The notes below the pieces were generated by a model. The model saw nothing but the letters and a program-made list of their open reading frames with translations. It ran no database searches and was not told the DNA's origin. From Larix sibirica (taxonomy: Eukaryota; Streptophyta; Pinopsida; Pinales; Pinaceae), in NCBI GenBank assembly GCA_004151065.3, contig NWUY0300024865.1, positions 14,983-36,809 on the forward strand: a DNA stretch of 21,827 bases. The letters run 5' to 3'. Position 1 is the first letter of the stretch. Each line of letters starts with the position of its first letter. A program made the position numbers and the translations under genes. This document shows, in pieces, positions 10,240-19,730 of the stretch.

Positions 10240-10590
10240 TTGTTACTTTTTGTTTTTTTTATATTAATAGCTAATAAAATATATTTTATAATAAAAATAA
10301 ACCTCTCATTAATTGAGTAAATTATTCGCATTTGTAAAAGGAAAAGGATATTTTTATCTATTTATTTTAATGTTTTTGGAATAACATATTTTGAAGCAAT
10401 CTAAAGATGTTAAGTTTTTGTTACTTTTTGTTTTTTTATATTAATAGCTAGTAAAATATATTTTATAAAAAAATAAACCTCTCATTAATTGAGTAAATTA
10501 TTGGCATTTGTAAAAGGAAAAGGATATTTTTATCTATTTATTTTAATGTTTTTGGAATAACATATTTTGAAGCAATCTAAAGATGCTAAG
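10240..10590. repeat. Tandem duplication, 178-bp unit, two copies
   Basis: The unit starting ttgttactttttg at 10240 recurs at 10418, an offset of 178 bp. The copies are nearly identical; differences are a few indels in T and A runs and single changes such as attcgc versus attggc and ctaata versus ctagta. Both end in gcaatctaaagatg. No coding frame is present. High identity implies a fairly recent event. Confidence 0.93.
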
Positions 10591-10746
10591 CAATTATTGG
10601 AGATGATGGCAACTAACAAAATTAAGTAAATTATAAAGTTAAGTTAATCTAGTAGGGTATGGTGTGTTAAGTAATTATTGGAGATGATGGCAACTAACAA
10701 AATTAAACAAATTATAAAGTCAAGTTACTCTAGTAGTATATGGTCA
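10585..10746. repeat. Tandem duplication, 81-bp unit, two copies
   Basis: Unit 1 (10585-10665) and unit 2 (10666-10746) share attattggagatgatggca and actaacaaaatta, with scattered changes. The first unit begins exactly where the second 178-bp unit ends, at the word g(c/t)taag that also closes the first 178-bp unit, so the two duplications share a boundary. Confidence 0.9.
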
Positions 10747-11011
10747 CACTCCATTGTGAAAAATTTCAAGATTTTAAATATTGGTTCATTGCCTTAAATT
10801 AATTTTGTTGCTTCGCAAATAGATGGAATTTTTTTTTATTGTAAGAAATTATCAAGATACAATATATATAGGTTCATACATTAGTACAAACAAACACCTT
10901 CCCTCAAATTTATAGAGATGCTTTGTTATTGGAACAACTTTGCGGGTAGCAACATCACATCCAAAAGTTATAGCAAATCAAGGAGGGATGGAGATGGAAC
11001 ATTTTATGTCG
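10747..11011. other. No gene; one minus-strand A-rich tail
   Basis: No coding frame is recognised. At about 10829-10837 a T8-9 run is followed by attgtaagaaattatcaag. Read on the minus strand this is a short A-T-rich tail ending in poly(A), the form seen at the 3' ends of plant LINEs or SINEs. The parent element could not be traced. Confidence 0.35.
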
Positions 11012-11062
11012 ATTTTTTTTAACAAGAACAAATAACATTTTCATTGATATACAAAATTTGTG
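11012..11062 (-). mobile_element. LINE-like 3' tail with poly(A)
   Basis: On the minus strand this reads gtatatcaatgaaaatg, then ttatttgttcttgtt, ending in a run of eight A. The form, an (A)TGAAA-type word followed by TTCTTGTTAAAAAAAA, is what many plant LINE 3' ends look like. It may be the end of the minus-strand LINE whose zinc-binding domain lies at 12452-12952, but the 1.4-kb gap holds other sequence. Confidence 0.4.
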
Positions 11063-11326
11063 GCTGAATTGGTCAGTGAAATGTTATAATGTGTTCAAAG
11101 GATTAAAAATATTAAAGAGCAAAACTACCAATTATGTTACAAAAAATACATTTACAAACCGGGAATTCTTTCTATTGTTTGATTGCAACCTATAATCTAA
11201 ACAACTATAAATCCTAATAAACTATCCACATAGGAAAATGATTAAACAAAACATAATGAAAACCTTATTAAATTTGGAGAAACCATGCCCATTACACGCT
11301 TCCTTGATTTCTTCTTCTTCGACCTC

Positions 11327-11599
11327 CTACAATCCATTTTCTAGCTTATTGGCTAAGTCCTCGTCATGCTTCTCTGTTGTATGTTGAACTATGATATGGT
11401 CCATGCATACTTCCTTGAAAAATCTTATTGAAATTGAAGGGTTGTCCACCATAGAATTAGAGCTTCTTGCAAATCCCATAAGCATATTGTAATGCATGTC
11501 AATGCCAGTAGCCAATTTTTCCATTCTTCTATTTCGGGCCTCTATTTTTGCTTCCAATTCCTCATATCTTGCTAGTTGAGTATCTATTTCATCTCTAAT
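11327..11599 (-). CDS. Unidentified charged, coiled-coil-like open frame (fragment)
   Basis: An open minus-strand frame of about 90 codons enters after a TGA near 11600 and ends at a TAG near 11327. The N-terminal third is strongly charged with heptad-like spacing (RDEIDTQLARYEELEAKIEA, then RNRRMEKLA), suggesting a coiled coil. The rest is mixed, with FARSSNSMVDN and KHDEDLANKLENGL. There is no zinc-binding motif and no membrane segment. A frameshift just upstream may join it to an earlier stretch reading FCEANELEMK. I do not recognise the family. A retroelement gag N-terminus or a host pseudogene are both possible, and no start codon with good context is clear. Confidence 0.3.
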   Translation of the reverse strand: MRDEIDTQLARYEELEAKIEARNRRMEKLATGIDMHYNMLMGFARSSNSMVDNPSISIRFFKEVCMDHIIVQHTTEKHDEDLANKLENGL

Positions 11600-11689
11600 T
11601 CATTTGCCTCGCAAAAGGCCTGATGACCTTGCACAAGTCTAAAACTTCACATAGGGCACATTTACCTTAGTGTTGATGCTAGTGATATT

Positions 11690-12421
11690 CTACCTAGAGT
11701 GGGCCTTTTCCAACTACTGAACCTAACTAAAAATACCAAGCATCCAAACTTGAAATTAACAAAACCAAACTACATATCAAATAACAAACATCGAACTGAA
11801 TAGAACAATTCCACATAATACCATTCCAGTATTCAAGGAGAATGTGCCAATAGAGTTTCCCACCATAGGTTGCATTACTTATAATTCCTTTACCCGAGAG
11901 AAAATGAGTACATCCCTTTGAATAATGTAATCCAAAGCCATACACACCTCCCACACAACTGAAGATACAACTTAAATTTCTTTAACTCAAAGGGATGCTG
12001 CACCACTTATGTATGCCTCTAGATATGCCTCAGGATTTAACTTTGTCACATAGATCAAACTGTTATTTCTATGATCATCTATATTTTGGCTACTGTTATA
12101 ATTAAATTTGGCACTCCTTCGTCTATGATGACACTTGCATGTTGTGTTATCATGACGACACTTCATATACTTACTGTTGGTCACACAAAAGGACACTGTG
12201 GATGGAAGAGCCATATTTGGGAGCTTGGTAAGNAGTGCCACCTTATTTTCCTATTATAAATATTTATTTATCCCCTTTTAATATATTTTTGTCAAGCTAA
12301 TGTCCATTTGGGGTTTTATAGCTCCCTTATTCCAAATCTAAATGTTTCCACCCCAACCTAGGGAACTAGTAGATTGGTGGAATTTTCCCTTCTAGTGATT
12401 TATTTGGATGGGGACATTACA
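11690..12421 (-). mobile_element. Possible LTR (minus orientation), 3' limit unknown
   Basis: On the minus strand this begins TGTAATGTCCCC (12421-12410), a form common at the start of plant Ty3/gypsy LTRs. A TATAAAAC box lies about 100 bp in (12320-12313). The region then runs without a coding frame to about 11700, where TTGGTAT resembles only the first part of a tRNA-Met primer binding site. No second LTR was found in the window, so it may be a solo or truncated LTR. Part of it (12100-12235) is related to 14110-14240. Confidence 0.3.
12100..12235. repeat. Dispersed repeat, member 1
   Basis: The core ggtcacacaaaagga followed by tggatggaa and atatttgg matches member 2 at 14110-14240 (cagtcacacaaaagga, tggatggaa, atatttgg). 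A cgacactt/cgacatta word 20-30 bp before the core is also shared. One base (12233) is unresolved. Confidence 0.55.
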
Positions 12422-12451
12422 TATGCTGAAGCACTTTATTAGGACTTTGGA

Positions 12452-12952
12452 CTAGAGGGGACTCGGGATAATACATTTATAACAGTTGAACATGGATTTC
12501 CGTAAGGAAGGAAGACACATGTTAATGCCAATATTATCTGCATATGCCAGGTGCCAAACATCTAGAGTGAATTGACATTCCTGAAATAGGTGTTTGATAG
12601 ATTCTTTGGATTTTTTACAAAAAATGCACCATGAAGGGCCTTGAATGCCTTTGTTTTTTAAATTGCCTCCCGTTAGAATTTTCCCATGGAACATAATCCA
12701 ACAAAATACATTTACTTTTGGAAAACCATCTGGGTTCCAAATGATCTTCCAAAAAGAAGAAGAAGGGGGGTTAGAAGATGATTCAAGTACATTTTGATAT
12801 CTCAATTTTACCTGATATCCACCAAAATTCCAATTCCGTTCTCGAGATTCCTTTGAGTGCAAATTTCTTGGGGAAGAGCCTTTGATAGCAGAGAATTTTT
12901 TGTTGTTGTTGTTCCTGAATATAGGAGGGAATCCCATCCAAATTCCATCCAT
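12452..12952 (-). pseudogene. Second LINE fragment, ORF2 C-terminus with zf-RVT domain
   Basis: An open frame of 166 codons with a typical zf-RVT zinc-binding domain. The core reads FWKIIWNPDGFPKVNVFCW, then GKILTGGNLKNKGIQGPSWC, IFC, HLFQEC and DVWHLA. The zinc ligands follow CX2C ... HX4C and are all present, unlike those of the LINE at 788-6802. This domain lies after the reverse transcriptase in plant LINE ORF2 proteins. The N-terminal 50 codons, with an Asn run (RNNNNK), are poorly conserved. Upstream frames to about 13080 are broken, and no reverse transcriptase is seen, so this is a 5'-truncated or fragmented copy from a different LINE family. Confidence 0.8.
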
Positions 12953-13080
12953 TCCAATATCATGTGGAATGATCCCAAATAGAAATATCTTTAAGAGTTC
13001 TCATTCTTCTCGATCTCATCCATTCTTTTATTTCAGAAACTTGATTAAGTATTCAGCAGAGATTTCGACAGAGTAGTTGT

Positions 13081-13440
13081 CATTCCATAAATCCATGTGT
13101 GAACCATTCCTAGCCTCAACCTCGTCAAGCAGCCTCAACCTCAACAACTTGCATTTTTAGTGAATTAAGCGAGCATTTCACATTTACAAGGCATCCTTGT
13201 AGTGTTTTTGCACCGCAGGCCTTTTTTCCCCCAAAATTAGAAAAATAAAGTTACAGGAAGGTGTAAAACAATTAAAAACACTATATTCAACCGAGATCAC
13301 TCAAAATTACTAAACAATAAGAGTTGGGCATGCATTTTATTGAACTAGTAAAATAAAGTTCAAAACAAAAAAATAACAAGCTTACTAGTTTGATTCAAAG
13401 TTTGAATAACAAGATACATATTTTTTTCCTTGTGTTGGAA
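13081..13440. other. AT-rich, no gene seen
   Basis: No coding frame or known element is recognised. A short c/t-rich imperfect repeat (agcctcaacctc, about 13114-13143) is the only local structure noticed. Confidence 0.35.
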
Positions 13441-13446
13441 TTCTTA

Positions 13447-13478
13447 ATGATACTGAGAGGGGGGTGAATCAGTATCAT
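13447..13478. other. Perfect 9-bp hairpin around a G-run core
   Basis: Arms ATGATACTG (13447-13455) and CAGTATCAT (13470-13478) are exact reverse complements and enclose the 14-nt spacer AGAGGGGGGTGAAT. A gagggggg-tgaat word of this kind recurs in many plant repeat elements, so this probably marks a retroelement, though which one is unclear. A role in RNA folding is inference. Confidence 0.6.
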
Positions 13479-13614
13479 GCACATAATAAGCAATATTTCA
13501 CTTTAAAAACATACACCAATTTCTATTTAAAGACACATCAATAAAAAACCTCTGTGCGCAGAATATTTGAAGAAACTTTTATATATATGTATGAAAATTA
13601 AATTACATAGAAAG

Positions 13615-13835
13615 ATGGGAGACACCAATCTCCAAATATGTGAGCACAAAATCACTTAGAAACCAATCTGATTAGGACACCAATCCCACATGAAAGAACC
13701 AACTCATAGACTACAAGATCCAACCTGTGAGGACACCAATCCTCTATGCCAGAACCAACTTACTGATGTAGAATTAAACTTGTGAGGACACCAATCCTAT
13801 GCACAAGCATTGACTCACTGTGTTAAGGCACCCAA
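13615..13835. repeat. Tandem array, period 55-56 bp, four units
   Basis: The word gacaccaatc begins at 13621, 13676, 13732 and 13787, spaced 55, 56 and 55 bp. Units 2-4 share (g)aggacaccaatcc and, 8-10 bp later, (a)gaaccaact or a drifted form of it. The first unit is the most diverged. The array lies about 140 bp after the hairpin at 13447-13478 and probably belongs to the same old element. Confidence 0.85.
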
Positions 13836-14396
13836 ATGAGAGGAGACTGCAATCTCCTTTCCTTTCCCCTTCCTACCACCTTGAGATATATATTGCATTA
13901 CTTCTATCACATTGTCTTCATATCTATACGCACAGTTCACACTATGTTTTGTGCTCTGCTTCACTTCGTTCTACGTGCACTATTGATGTGCTCTTCTTAC
14001 AGCTTCACGTATTTTCTACAATTTTTCTTTCTATTCCAATATTTCACTCTTATATTTTCACAATGCTATAGTTCTACTCTTTGCTATAATCATATTGTGT
14101 GCAATCAGATATGCACATTTAATGCACACTCGGTCATAAGTCAAAATGGCACTTCTGTTTGTAACGACATTAAACTTGTCAGTCACACAAAAGGAAAATA
14201 TGGATGGAATATATTTGGATTGATACCCAAGGCTCATTGCTTAAATAATCCTTGATTCATCCAGCATTCTCATTTTGTTTATATTGGTTTCTGACATAAG
14301 CGCAGTTGATGGTCATGCAAACTATGTGTTAAGCTCATTCTAATGGTTTACCCACCTGCGAAGTTGCACACACACTCTGAAAAGGGATGAATAACG
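13836..14396. other. No gene; holds dispersed repeat member 2
   Basis: Two overlapping plus-strand frames (13820-14071 and 13836-14255) are T-rich with skewed composition and match no family I know. They are probably chance. The stretch 14110-14240 is related to 12100-12235. Confidence 0.35.
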
Positions 14397-14549
14397 TGTT
14401 ACACACATGGTGTATGTTTCCCACTTATGTGTGGCTTATAAAAAATTGAAAAATAAAAAGAAAATCGAATTTTGAGTCAATTGGGGTAGTTCTTGATAGC
14501 TTCCCCAACAATTACGATCTCTATCCATTCAAGGGTTTCCTCTTTCTAA

Positions 14550-14557
14550 TATAAAAG
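14550..14557 (+). promoter_or_regulatory. LTR TATA box
   Basis: TATAAAAG followed by CAAGG, inside the probable 5' LTR and about 230 bp before its AATAAA signal. Another TATA-like word at 14437 lies only 40 bp from the guessed LTR start and is less likely to be used. Confidence 0.45.
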
Positions 14558-14782
14558 CAAGGAAGGTTTTCCTTGAAAGGGAATTTTTGGATCACTAGTA
14601 CAAAAATGCTGGAATAATTTAGACTCCCCCCAATATACTATGTTATGTGACTGAGATATTCTTATTCCCTATCACCTAGAGATTGTTGGAGCTTGTGGAG
14701 AAGAGAAGCAAGGGAACCTAGGTCAAGGTTTCAAAAGGTACCCAACTATAGCAAGGTATAATTTTATTTTCTATTGTTTATT

Positions 14783-14788
14783 AATAAA
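14783..14788 (+). terminator. LTR polyadenylation signal
   Basis: AATAAA inside the probable 5' LTR, downstream of the TATA box. In the matching 3' LTR the same signal would end the element transcript. Confidence 0.4.
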
Positions 14789-15186
14789 ATACATCTTTCC
14801 TTTCCCAATATTGTGTTACAGTCTTGTTCAGTGAAATGGTTAGGTTTTTATATTGGGGTTTAGTATGTATGTTTAAATGCATATTCCTGTATGTATCTAA
14901 ATCCATACCTATTTTGTTGTAGCCTTAAGATTTTGAGAAAGGTATTATCTTTGTTTTGCAGGTGTTCCAATGTCGAAGGTGAAGCTTTGTGATCAGAAGT
15001 TGAAGAGGTATTAAAATATAGGACCAACCTACTTAAACACGGTACACCATTTTGAACTCTTAGTTTAGATTTCATCTTTTGCAAACTCTATTCTAATGCT
15101 TGCATGACTGTAGATGTCTACTTTATCTTCTTTAGTATGTTGATGGTCTCATCCCAACTATTGGACAAATTTCCTTAGAACATAAT

Positions 15187-15204
15187 TGGCGACTCCATTG
15201 GGGA
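15187..15204 (+). other. Primer binding site, tRNA-Arg type
   Basis: TGGCGACTCCATTGGGGA matches, at 16 of 18 positions, the complement of the 3' end of plant tRNA-Arg(ACG) plus CCA as I know it (TGGCGACTCCGCTGGGGA). A tRNA-Arg primer is a known feature of Ogre and related Tat-lineage elements; many other plant Ty3 lineages use tRNA-Met or tRNA-Asp. It starts 4 bp after the probable LTR end. Confidence 0.8.
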
Positions 15205-15349
15205 GAAGTATTCTTGCTTGATTCTTTCAGTTTGAATGACTGATTTATCTTATTTATAGAGTCTATACAAATCTTAAAATGGTTTTTTCACAGAACTTTG
15301 ATTATGATTTAGCTTTTTTATTTTTTGATTTTTTCAAGACTCACGCGTA

Positions 15350-15450
15350 GGTGGTATCACTTGCAGTTGCGTGTTCCCCTACTTACCTACAGGCTGTGGT
15401 AAGCACAATTGCATGTCATGTGCAGGTTGTAGCACTTACAGTCACATGTG
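15350..15450 (+). repeat. Three imperfect short repeats in the leader
   Basis: Units start at about 15350 (ggtggtatcacttgcagttg), 15392 (ggctgtggtaagcacaattg) and 15425 (ggttgtagcacttacagtca), each ending near (c/g)(a/c)(t/g)gt. Spacing is 42 and 33 bp. A related word (ggatgctacaaccctttgta) appears near 15974. They may be remnants of a packaging or structural repeat. Confidence 0.45.
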
Positions 15451-17537
15451 CTCTTGTCGGTGGCAATTTTAAATTTTTTGTTAAAACTTTGGATTTTGTC
15501 TTGGATATTTCTTGAATTTGTTTACCTTTTGAAAGGATTTTCTGAGGTCCTTATAGGTTTTGTATACCTATTTATCCATTTTGGATCATTTATAAAAACC
15601 TTCCTTGATCAAACCCTAATTGACAAGTTTACTTAGACTCTTTTTACTTTGATGAATAATGAGCTTTTGACTCATAAAAATCAATGATTGAATCTTGTAA
15701 CACAGTATTTTGTCTCCTTTGAGGTTTTTTCAGTTGAATCCTTGCTTGGATGTGGTATTTCAAGTCCTTTAAAGTAGCATTTTGACTTGTCCTATTTTTA
15801 CTTGAAGTTCTTTTGAGATTGTTCGGACTTTTGATTTGAGTGTAAAAACCATTATTGGTGCTTAACACCTTTCCTTTCATCCATTTTTGAGGACTTGGTG
15901 TGAGAAGAGCCTTATTTTTTCCATTAAAACTTTAATTTGGATTTTTTTTGGAGAAATTGCAGACTGTTTGTCGGATGCTACAACCCTTTGTACGTGTACA
16001 GTAGGGTAATTTGTTTTGTTTTGGTTTTTTAGTTTGATGTTTTGAAGATTATATCCAAGTTACCAAGTTAAATTTTTTGGTTCTATTTCTTTCCTCTCCA
16101 AGTTTCATGTTTCTCTTTCTCTTCTAAAGTAAAAGCTTAGGGTTGTAGGTTGTTTCAATCCCTAAATGCACAGGTAAGGTGCAGAATCAAGCCTTCCCAA
16201 AGAATGTAGATGAGTAGGTTGCTTGATTGAATGGGGTCTAAAAGTCTCATGATATACTTTTCTCCAATTAGTATAGTTAGCACACCAAAATATTTTGAGT
16301 TTGTGGCTCCTTCTGCTTGCATAATTGAGATTGGAAAGCTTGTTTGCATCGGTATTTAGGTGTAGTTGTTCCTAGTGTTCTCCTTTCGTACATGATAAAA
16401 TAAAAACAAAATGATTGGATCTTTTGTCAACTAATTTGTGTAGGGTTTTCAAGATTTAGTGTGATCTTTTGTTTTTTGAAAAACATTTAGGATATTAAAT
16501 TGCATTTTGTCTTGATTTTTACACAAAAAATTGCATTTTATATAATAAAAAGATAAAAAGTGTCTTTCATTTTATTTGGCATAGACATAATATTTTTTTT
16601 TCTTTTTTTCATTAAAAATTGCATTGTATAAAGCTTGCATTACGTGTATGAGATTATGGAAAATATGAAAAGAGCATTGTAGTGGGTGAAGGGTGTAGCA
16701 ATTTTCAGTTAAAATGGGTTGAAAGAGTATTGGGTTGCATTCATACTTCTTTTAGTTGCAAAAAGTTTTCTTTTGAAAGTTCTTAACATCATATTTCTAA
16801 CTAGCAAAAAGAACTTGAGATAGGATCTTAGGTTTTATTCTATTTAGAAACACACCTAATAGATAATCTAGGGTTTTGGAGGTAGGGAGTTGAGAGTTAA
16901 CTCCTCCAAGACCACTTAAACTTGTTAAACATAGTTGTCTTTCATAAGGGAGGAAACATAACATTGTAAGGGTGTGGCCCGTAAGCTTCTCTAACACAGG
17001 AGTCAAGCACGAGGTTGTGTGAGGTTAAGTTGCAGAGAGATCCCTCCAATACTTAATCAAACATCAACCATGGAATTTGCATGTATTGGGACTTTCAACA
17101 GTACATAGTGCTGCTGTAGAGCTTTGGGCTTAGTTACCCTTCGCATACATATGATCTTGACCTACGAATATTCCCATGGAATCTTTATGTGGATTGGTAG
17201 CCTTATAATATTGTCTTTAGGGTCATACATAGGAGCTAGTAGAGGATTTTTTGCGACCACCTTGGGACGGCCTAGTGACTAGAGCATTAGTACCCTTGGA
17301 GGGTGTTTTACAGATTTATCTATCAAAACAGTTGCACCAACTAAAAGGGAAACACACCCAACTTGGGTAAATGATTTGTGATATTCATTGGTTAGAATTG
17401 GACCCTGATCATCCTAGGATAATATGTGGGAGACCATATATTTATCTCTATAGTGAATGGTACTAGAAACCTAGTGATTTTCATTGTGTGTGTTTTTTTT
17501 TGTTGCAATCCGATAGGTACTTTCTAACGTATGTTGG

Positions 17538-17557
17538 TTTTTATTTTTTATTTTTAG
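17538..17557 (+). promoter_or_regulatory. Splice-acceptor-like site before gag
   Basis: A T-rich tract of about 20 bp ends in TTTTTAG, with AG at 17556-17557, which fits a plant 3' splice site. It lies 30 bp upstream of the gag start. If used, it would remove much of the long leader. No donor was identified with confidence. Confidence 0.3.
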
Positions 17558-17587
17558 ACCTCTCCTTTGGGCCTTTTGTGAGCCACC

Positions 17588-19730
17588 ATGGTCGATCAAC
17601 CTCTGCGTAGATCTCATAGATTACAAGGACACTCTCTTGAATAGAGAGAAGTCCCTATTCCTAGGAGAAGGATGGATTACAATAGTCAACCCCCTCAAGG
17701 GGAAGAGGAAGATAATTAGGAACCAAACATTCAACAACCCAAGCAAGAGAAGAATTTTAGTTCTGCAGAATCGAAATCCTCATCAGAGGAAGGTCATTTT
17801 AGTGATGCCGAAGGGCATATTGCTAACTATACCTCAATAGTTTCTTCTCATCTAGAAGAACACTTAGAACTTCCCTCCAAAGAGGATCTCACTAATCCTT
17901 CAGTATTTTTAAACCCTTCATAGAATCTAAATTTTATTCAAGGAATTGAGCTTGATATCCCCAGACCTAGTAGTCCTTCATTGCATTGGTAACCTATGGC
18001 CAACACTGGTGAAACATTAGGTGTTGGGGAAATAACCCCTACAACTAGTGCTACACATATACAAGGAAGTGATGTTAATGCATCATTAGCTTTTATGTAC
18101 GCATGGAATCTATCATCATCTATGATTTTAACTGGGGAACCTTCTTATGGTTTTCGAGGAACTAATCCTTTCTCTTTTGGATTGAGTGTTTTAGGATTTC
18201 TGTCCATACCTACTACGATACCTCCTTTGTAAACTTACACTACTACATCGGGTAGTGGCCCCTCAATGCATTCCAGTGGACTCATGTTTGGTCCAAATCC
18301 AACCCATGTATCAGGGCCTACTAGTGGTTTCACCATGCCCCAGATAAGTTTACCCTCCTAGTCTGTGGGGGGCACAAGTGTTAGTAACCCTTTATAATCA
18401 AATTTTTCCGATAATAATATTGTTGGGATGGGGGGAACTAGCATATGATTCCTTTGTTGGTAAATTTATCCATTTGGGAATCCCCCTTTTTCTGGGACAA
18501 CTGGACCAAACATAGTGAACCCGACACTCACTTCATTAATAGGAAATCAACTGACAAGAAGCATGGGTGGTATATATTAAAAGGATTTAAACAACTTATC
18601 TCACAACCTTAATTAAATCAAAACGTAGATCCATAGAATCCAATTTTCAACACTCCAAACACAAGTCAGTGGACACCTAAATCTCTTGTACCTTGGAATA
18701 CCTTGGCACAAACAAAGTTTCCCATTTTGGCCACTCTGAATTTTCCTGATATGTCAAAGTTGACCAATGATCCAGTCCTTCATAACCTCGATTGGCCATC
18801 CCTACCTACAAATTTTCCTTCAAACATTCCTAATTTTGAAAACAAACCCAAGGAAGACCCTACAAACCATGTGATGACATTTCATATGTGGTGTTCATCG
18901 AACTCTTTGATGGATGATTCTATTAGATTCAAACTCTTCCAAAGGAATTTGTCAGGGATGGTGGAAAAATGGTACAATGAGTTACCACACACTTCTTTCC
19001 AAACCTTTTATGCTATTGCAATGACCTTCTTCAACCACTTTCAGCTACCGGTTCACTATGGAATTAGTACTAAACGATTAACTTCATTTTTCCAAGATAA
19101 TTCTACACATATCTCCAATTACATACATGAATGGAAGACATAAGGATTTTGATTAAAGCTCAAATTCCTGATGAATTCCTAATGGACTAGTTCATTAATT
19201 CATTACATCCATGTATTGTGAATGTATCCCTCTCAGGGGTTCAAAATGAAGAGCGGGATGCCATTAAATCCCAACAACTGGACTTAGTTTATTCTCAATC
19301 CATATTTATATATGAGATATTTCGTGACTCTCCTCGAGATGAAACTGATCCAATGAAACCGATACTTGGACCACATGGCGATGGTGTGATTGGTTCAATA
19401 ACAACTACAGTAGCTAGCTAGGGTACACACTTAGTAGTGCAAAAATCACCGACAGTTACTCCGAACAATACTAAAAAAACCAACCCCAACCCTCCAGTGG
19501 ATGTTTTGACAATTCAAACAATTGTTCCTAAGGGAAACCAACAACCGAGAGGGAAAAATAACAAGAATAAAAATTTGGGGAATAAATAAAATAACAATGC
19601 AAACACAAACAATGACAATAATCAAAATAACAACGCTGGTAGGGATAAGAAGGAGACTGTTAAAGTAAATTTTTCTTGTGTTTTGTGTAAGGAATACCAT
19701 TTAACTTATAAATAGCCCAAGATGGAAATA
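17588..19730 (+). pseudogene. gag of the Ty3/gypsy element, broken
   Basis: The start is the ATG at 17588 in a near-ideal context (GCCACCATGG), reading MVDQPLRRSHRLQG. The N-terminal part (17588-18420) is one frame with at least seven TAG or TAA codons, rich in Ser, Thr, Pro and Gly. A retrotransposon gag capsid domain lies at about 18703-19140 and continues in another frame to about 19420: DPVLHNLDWPSLP, then HVMTFHMWCSSNSL, FQRNLSGMVEKWYNEL, FFNHFQLP and IHEWKT, later RILIKAQIPDEF and GVQNEERDAI. An Asn/Lys-rich spacer follows (19550-19660). The zinc knuckle at 19677-19715 is damaged: CVLCKEYHLTYK is followed by TAG where the last Cys belongs, and one residue before His appears lost. Gag would form the virus-like particle of the element. 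Confidence 0.82.
19677..19715 (+). other. Damaged gag zinc knuckle
   Basis: The expected CCHC knuckle keeps its first two Cys and the His, but spacing to the His is one residue short, and the final Cys position is a TAG stop (19713-19715). RNA binding by this knuckle is therefore lost. Confidence 0.6.

Larger units (their letters stand above)
14397..15182 (+). repeat. Probable 5' LTR of the Ty3/gypsy element
   Basis: The 3' limit is well supported: sequence ending in AACA at 15182 stands 4 bp before a primer binding site. The 5' limit is a guess: TGTT at 14397 gives TGTT...AACA inverted ends and a 786-bp LTR. Inside are a TATA box (TATAAAAG, 14550-14557) and an AATAAA polyadenylation signal (14783-14788), in the order U3 promoter then R. 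The 3' LTR lies beyond the window, so the length cannot be confirmed. Confidence 0.5.
15205..17587 (+). other. Long untranslated leader between primer site and gag
   Basis: About 2.4 kb with no frame I can assign. The longest plus-strand frame (15448-15636, 62 codons) is very rich in Phe, Leu and Ile and looks like chance in T-rich DNA. Ogre elements carry an extra ORF in this position, but no recognisable trace is seen here. Three imperfect copies of a gg(t/c)tgtggta-like unit lie at 15350-15450. A polypyrimidine tract ending in TTTTTAG (AG at 17556-17557) stands about 30 bp before the gag ATG. Confidence 0.6.

Noticed and set aside
11987-12241. Minus-strand 84-codon frame containing an unresolved base
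   Set aside because: Low-complexity His/Arg/Asn composition and an ambiguous codon; it lies within a possible LTR.
13615-13835. CRISPR-like array (regular 55-bp spacing)
   Set aside because: Units are diverged along their whole length, there are only four, and the setting is plant retroelement DNA with no cas genes.
13820-14255. Plus-strand frames of 83 and 139 codons as genes
   Set aside because: T-rich composition, no known domain, mutually overlapping frames, and they begin inside the end of a tandem array.
15448-15636. Hydrophobic 62-codon frame in the leader as a membrane protein
   Set aside because: Phe/Leu/Ile richness follows from T-rich DNA. There is no support for it as the extra ORF of Ogre elements.
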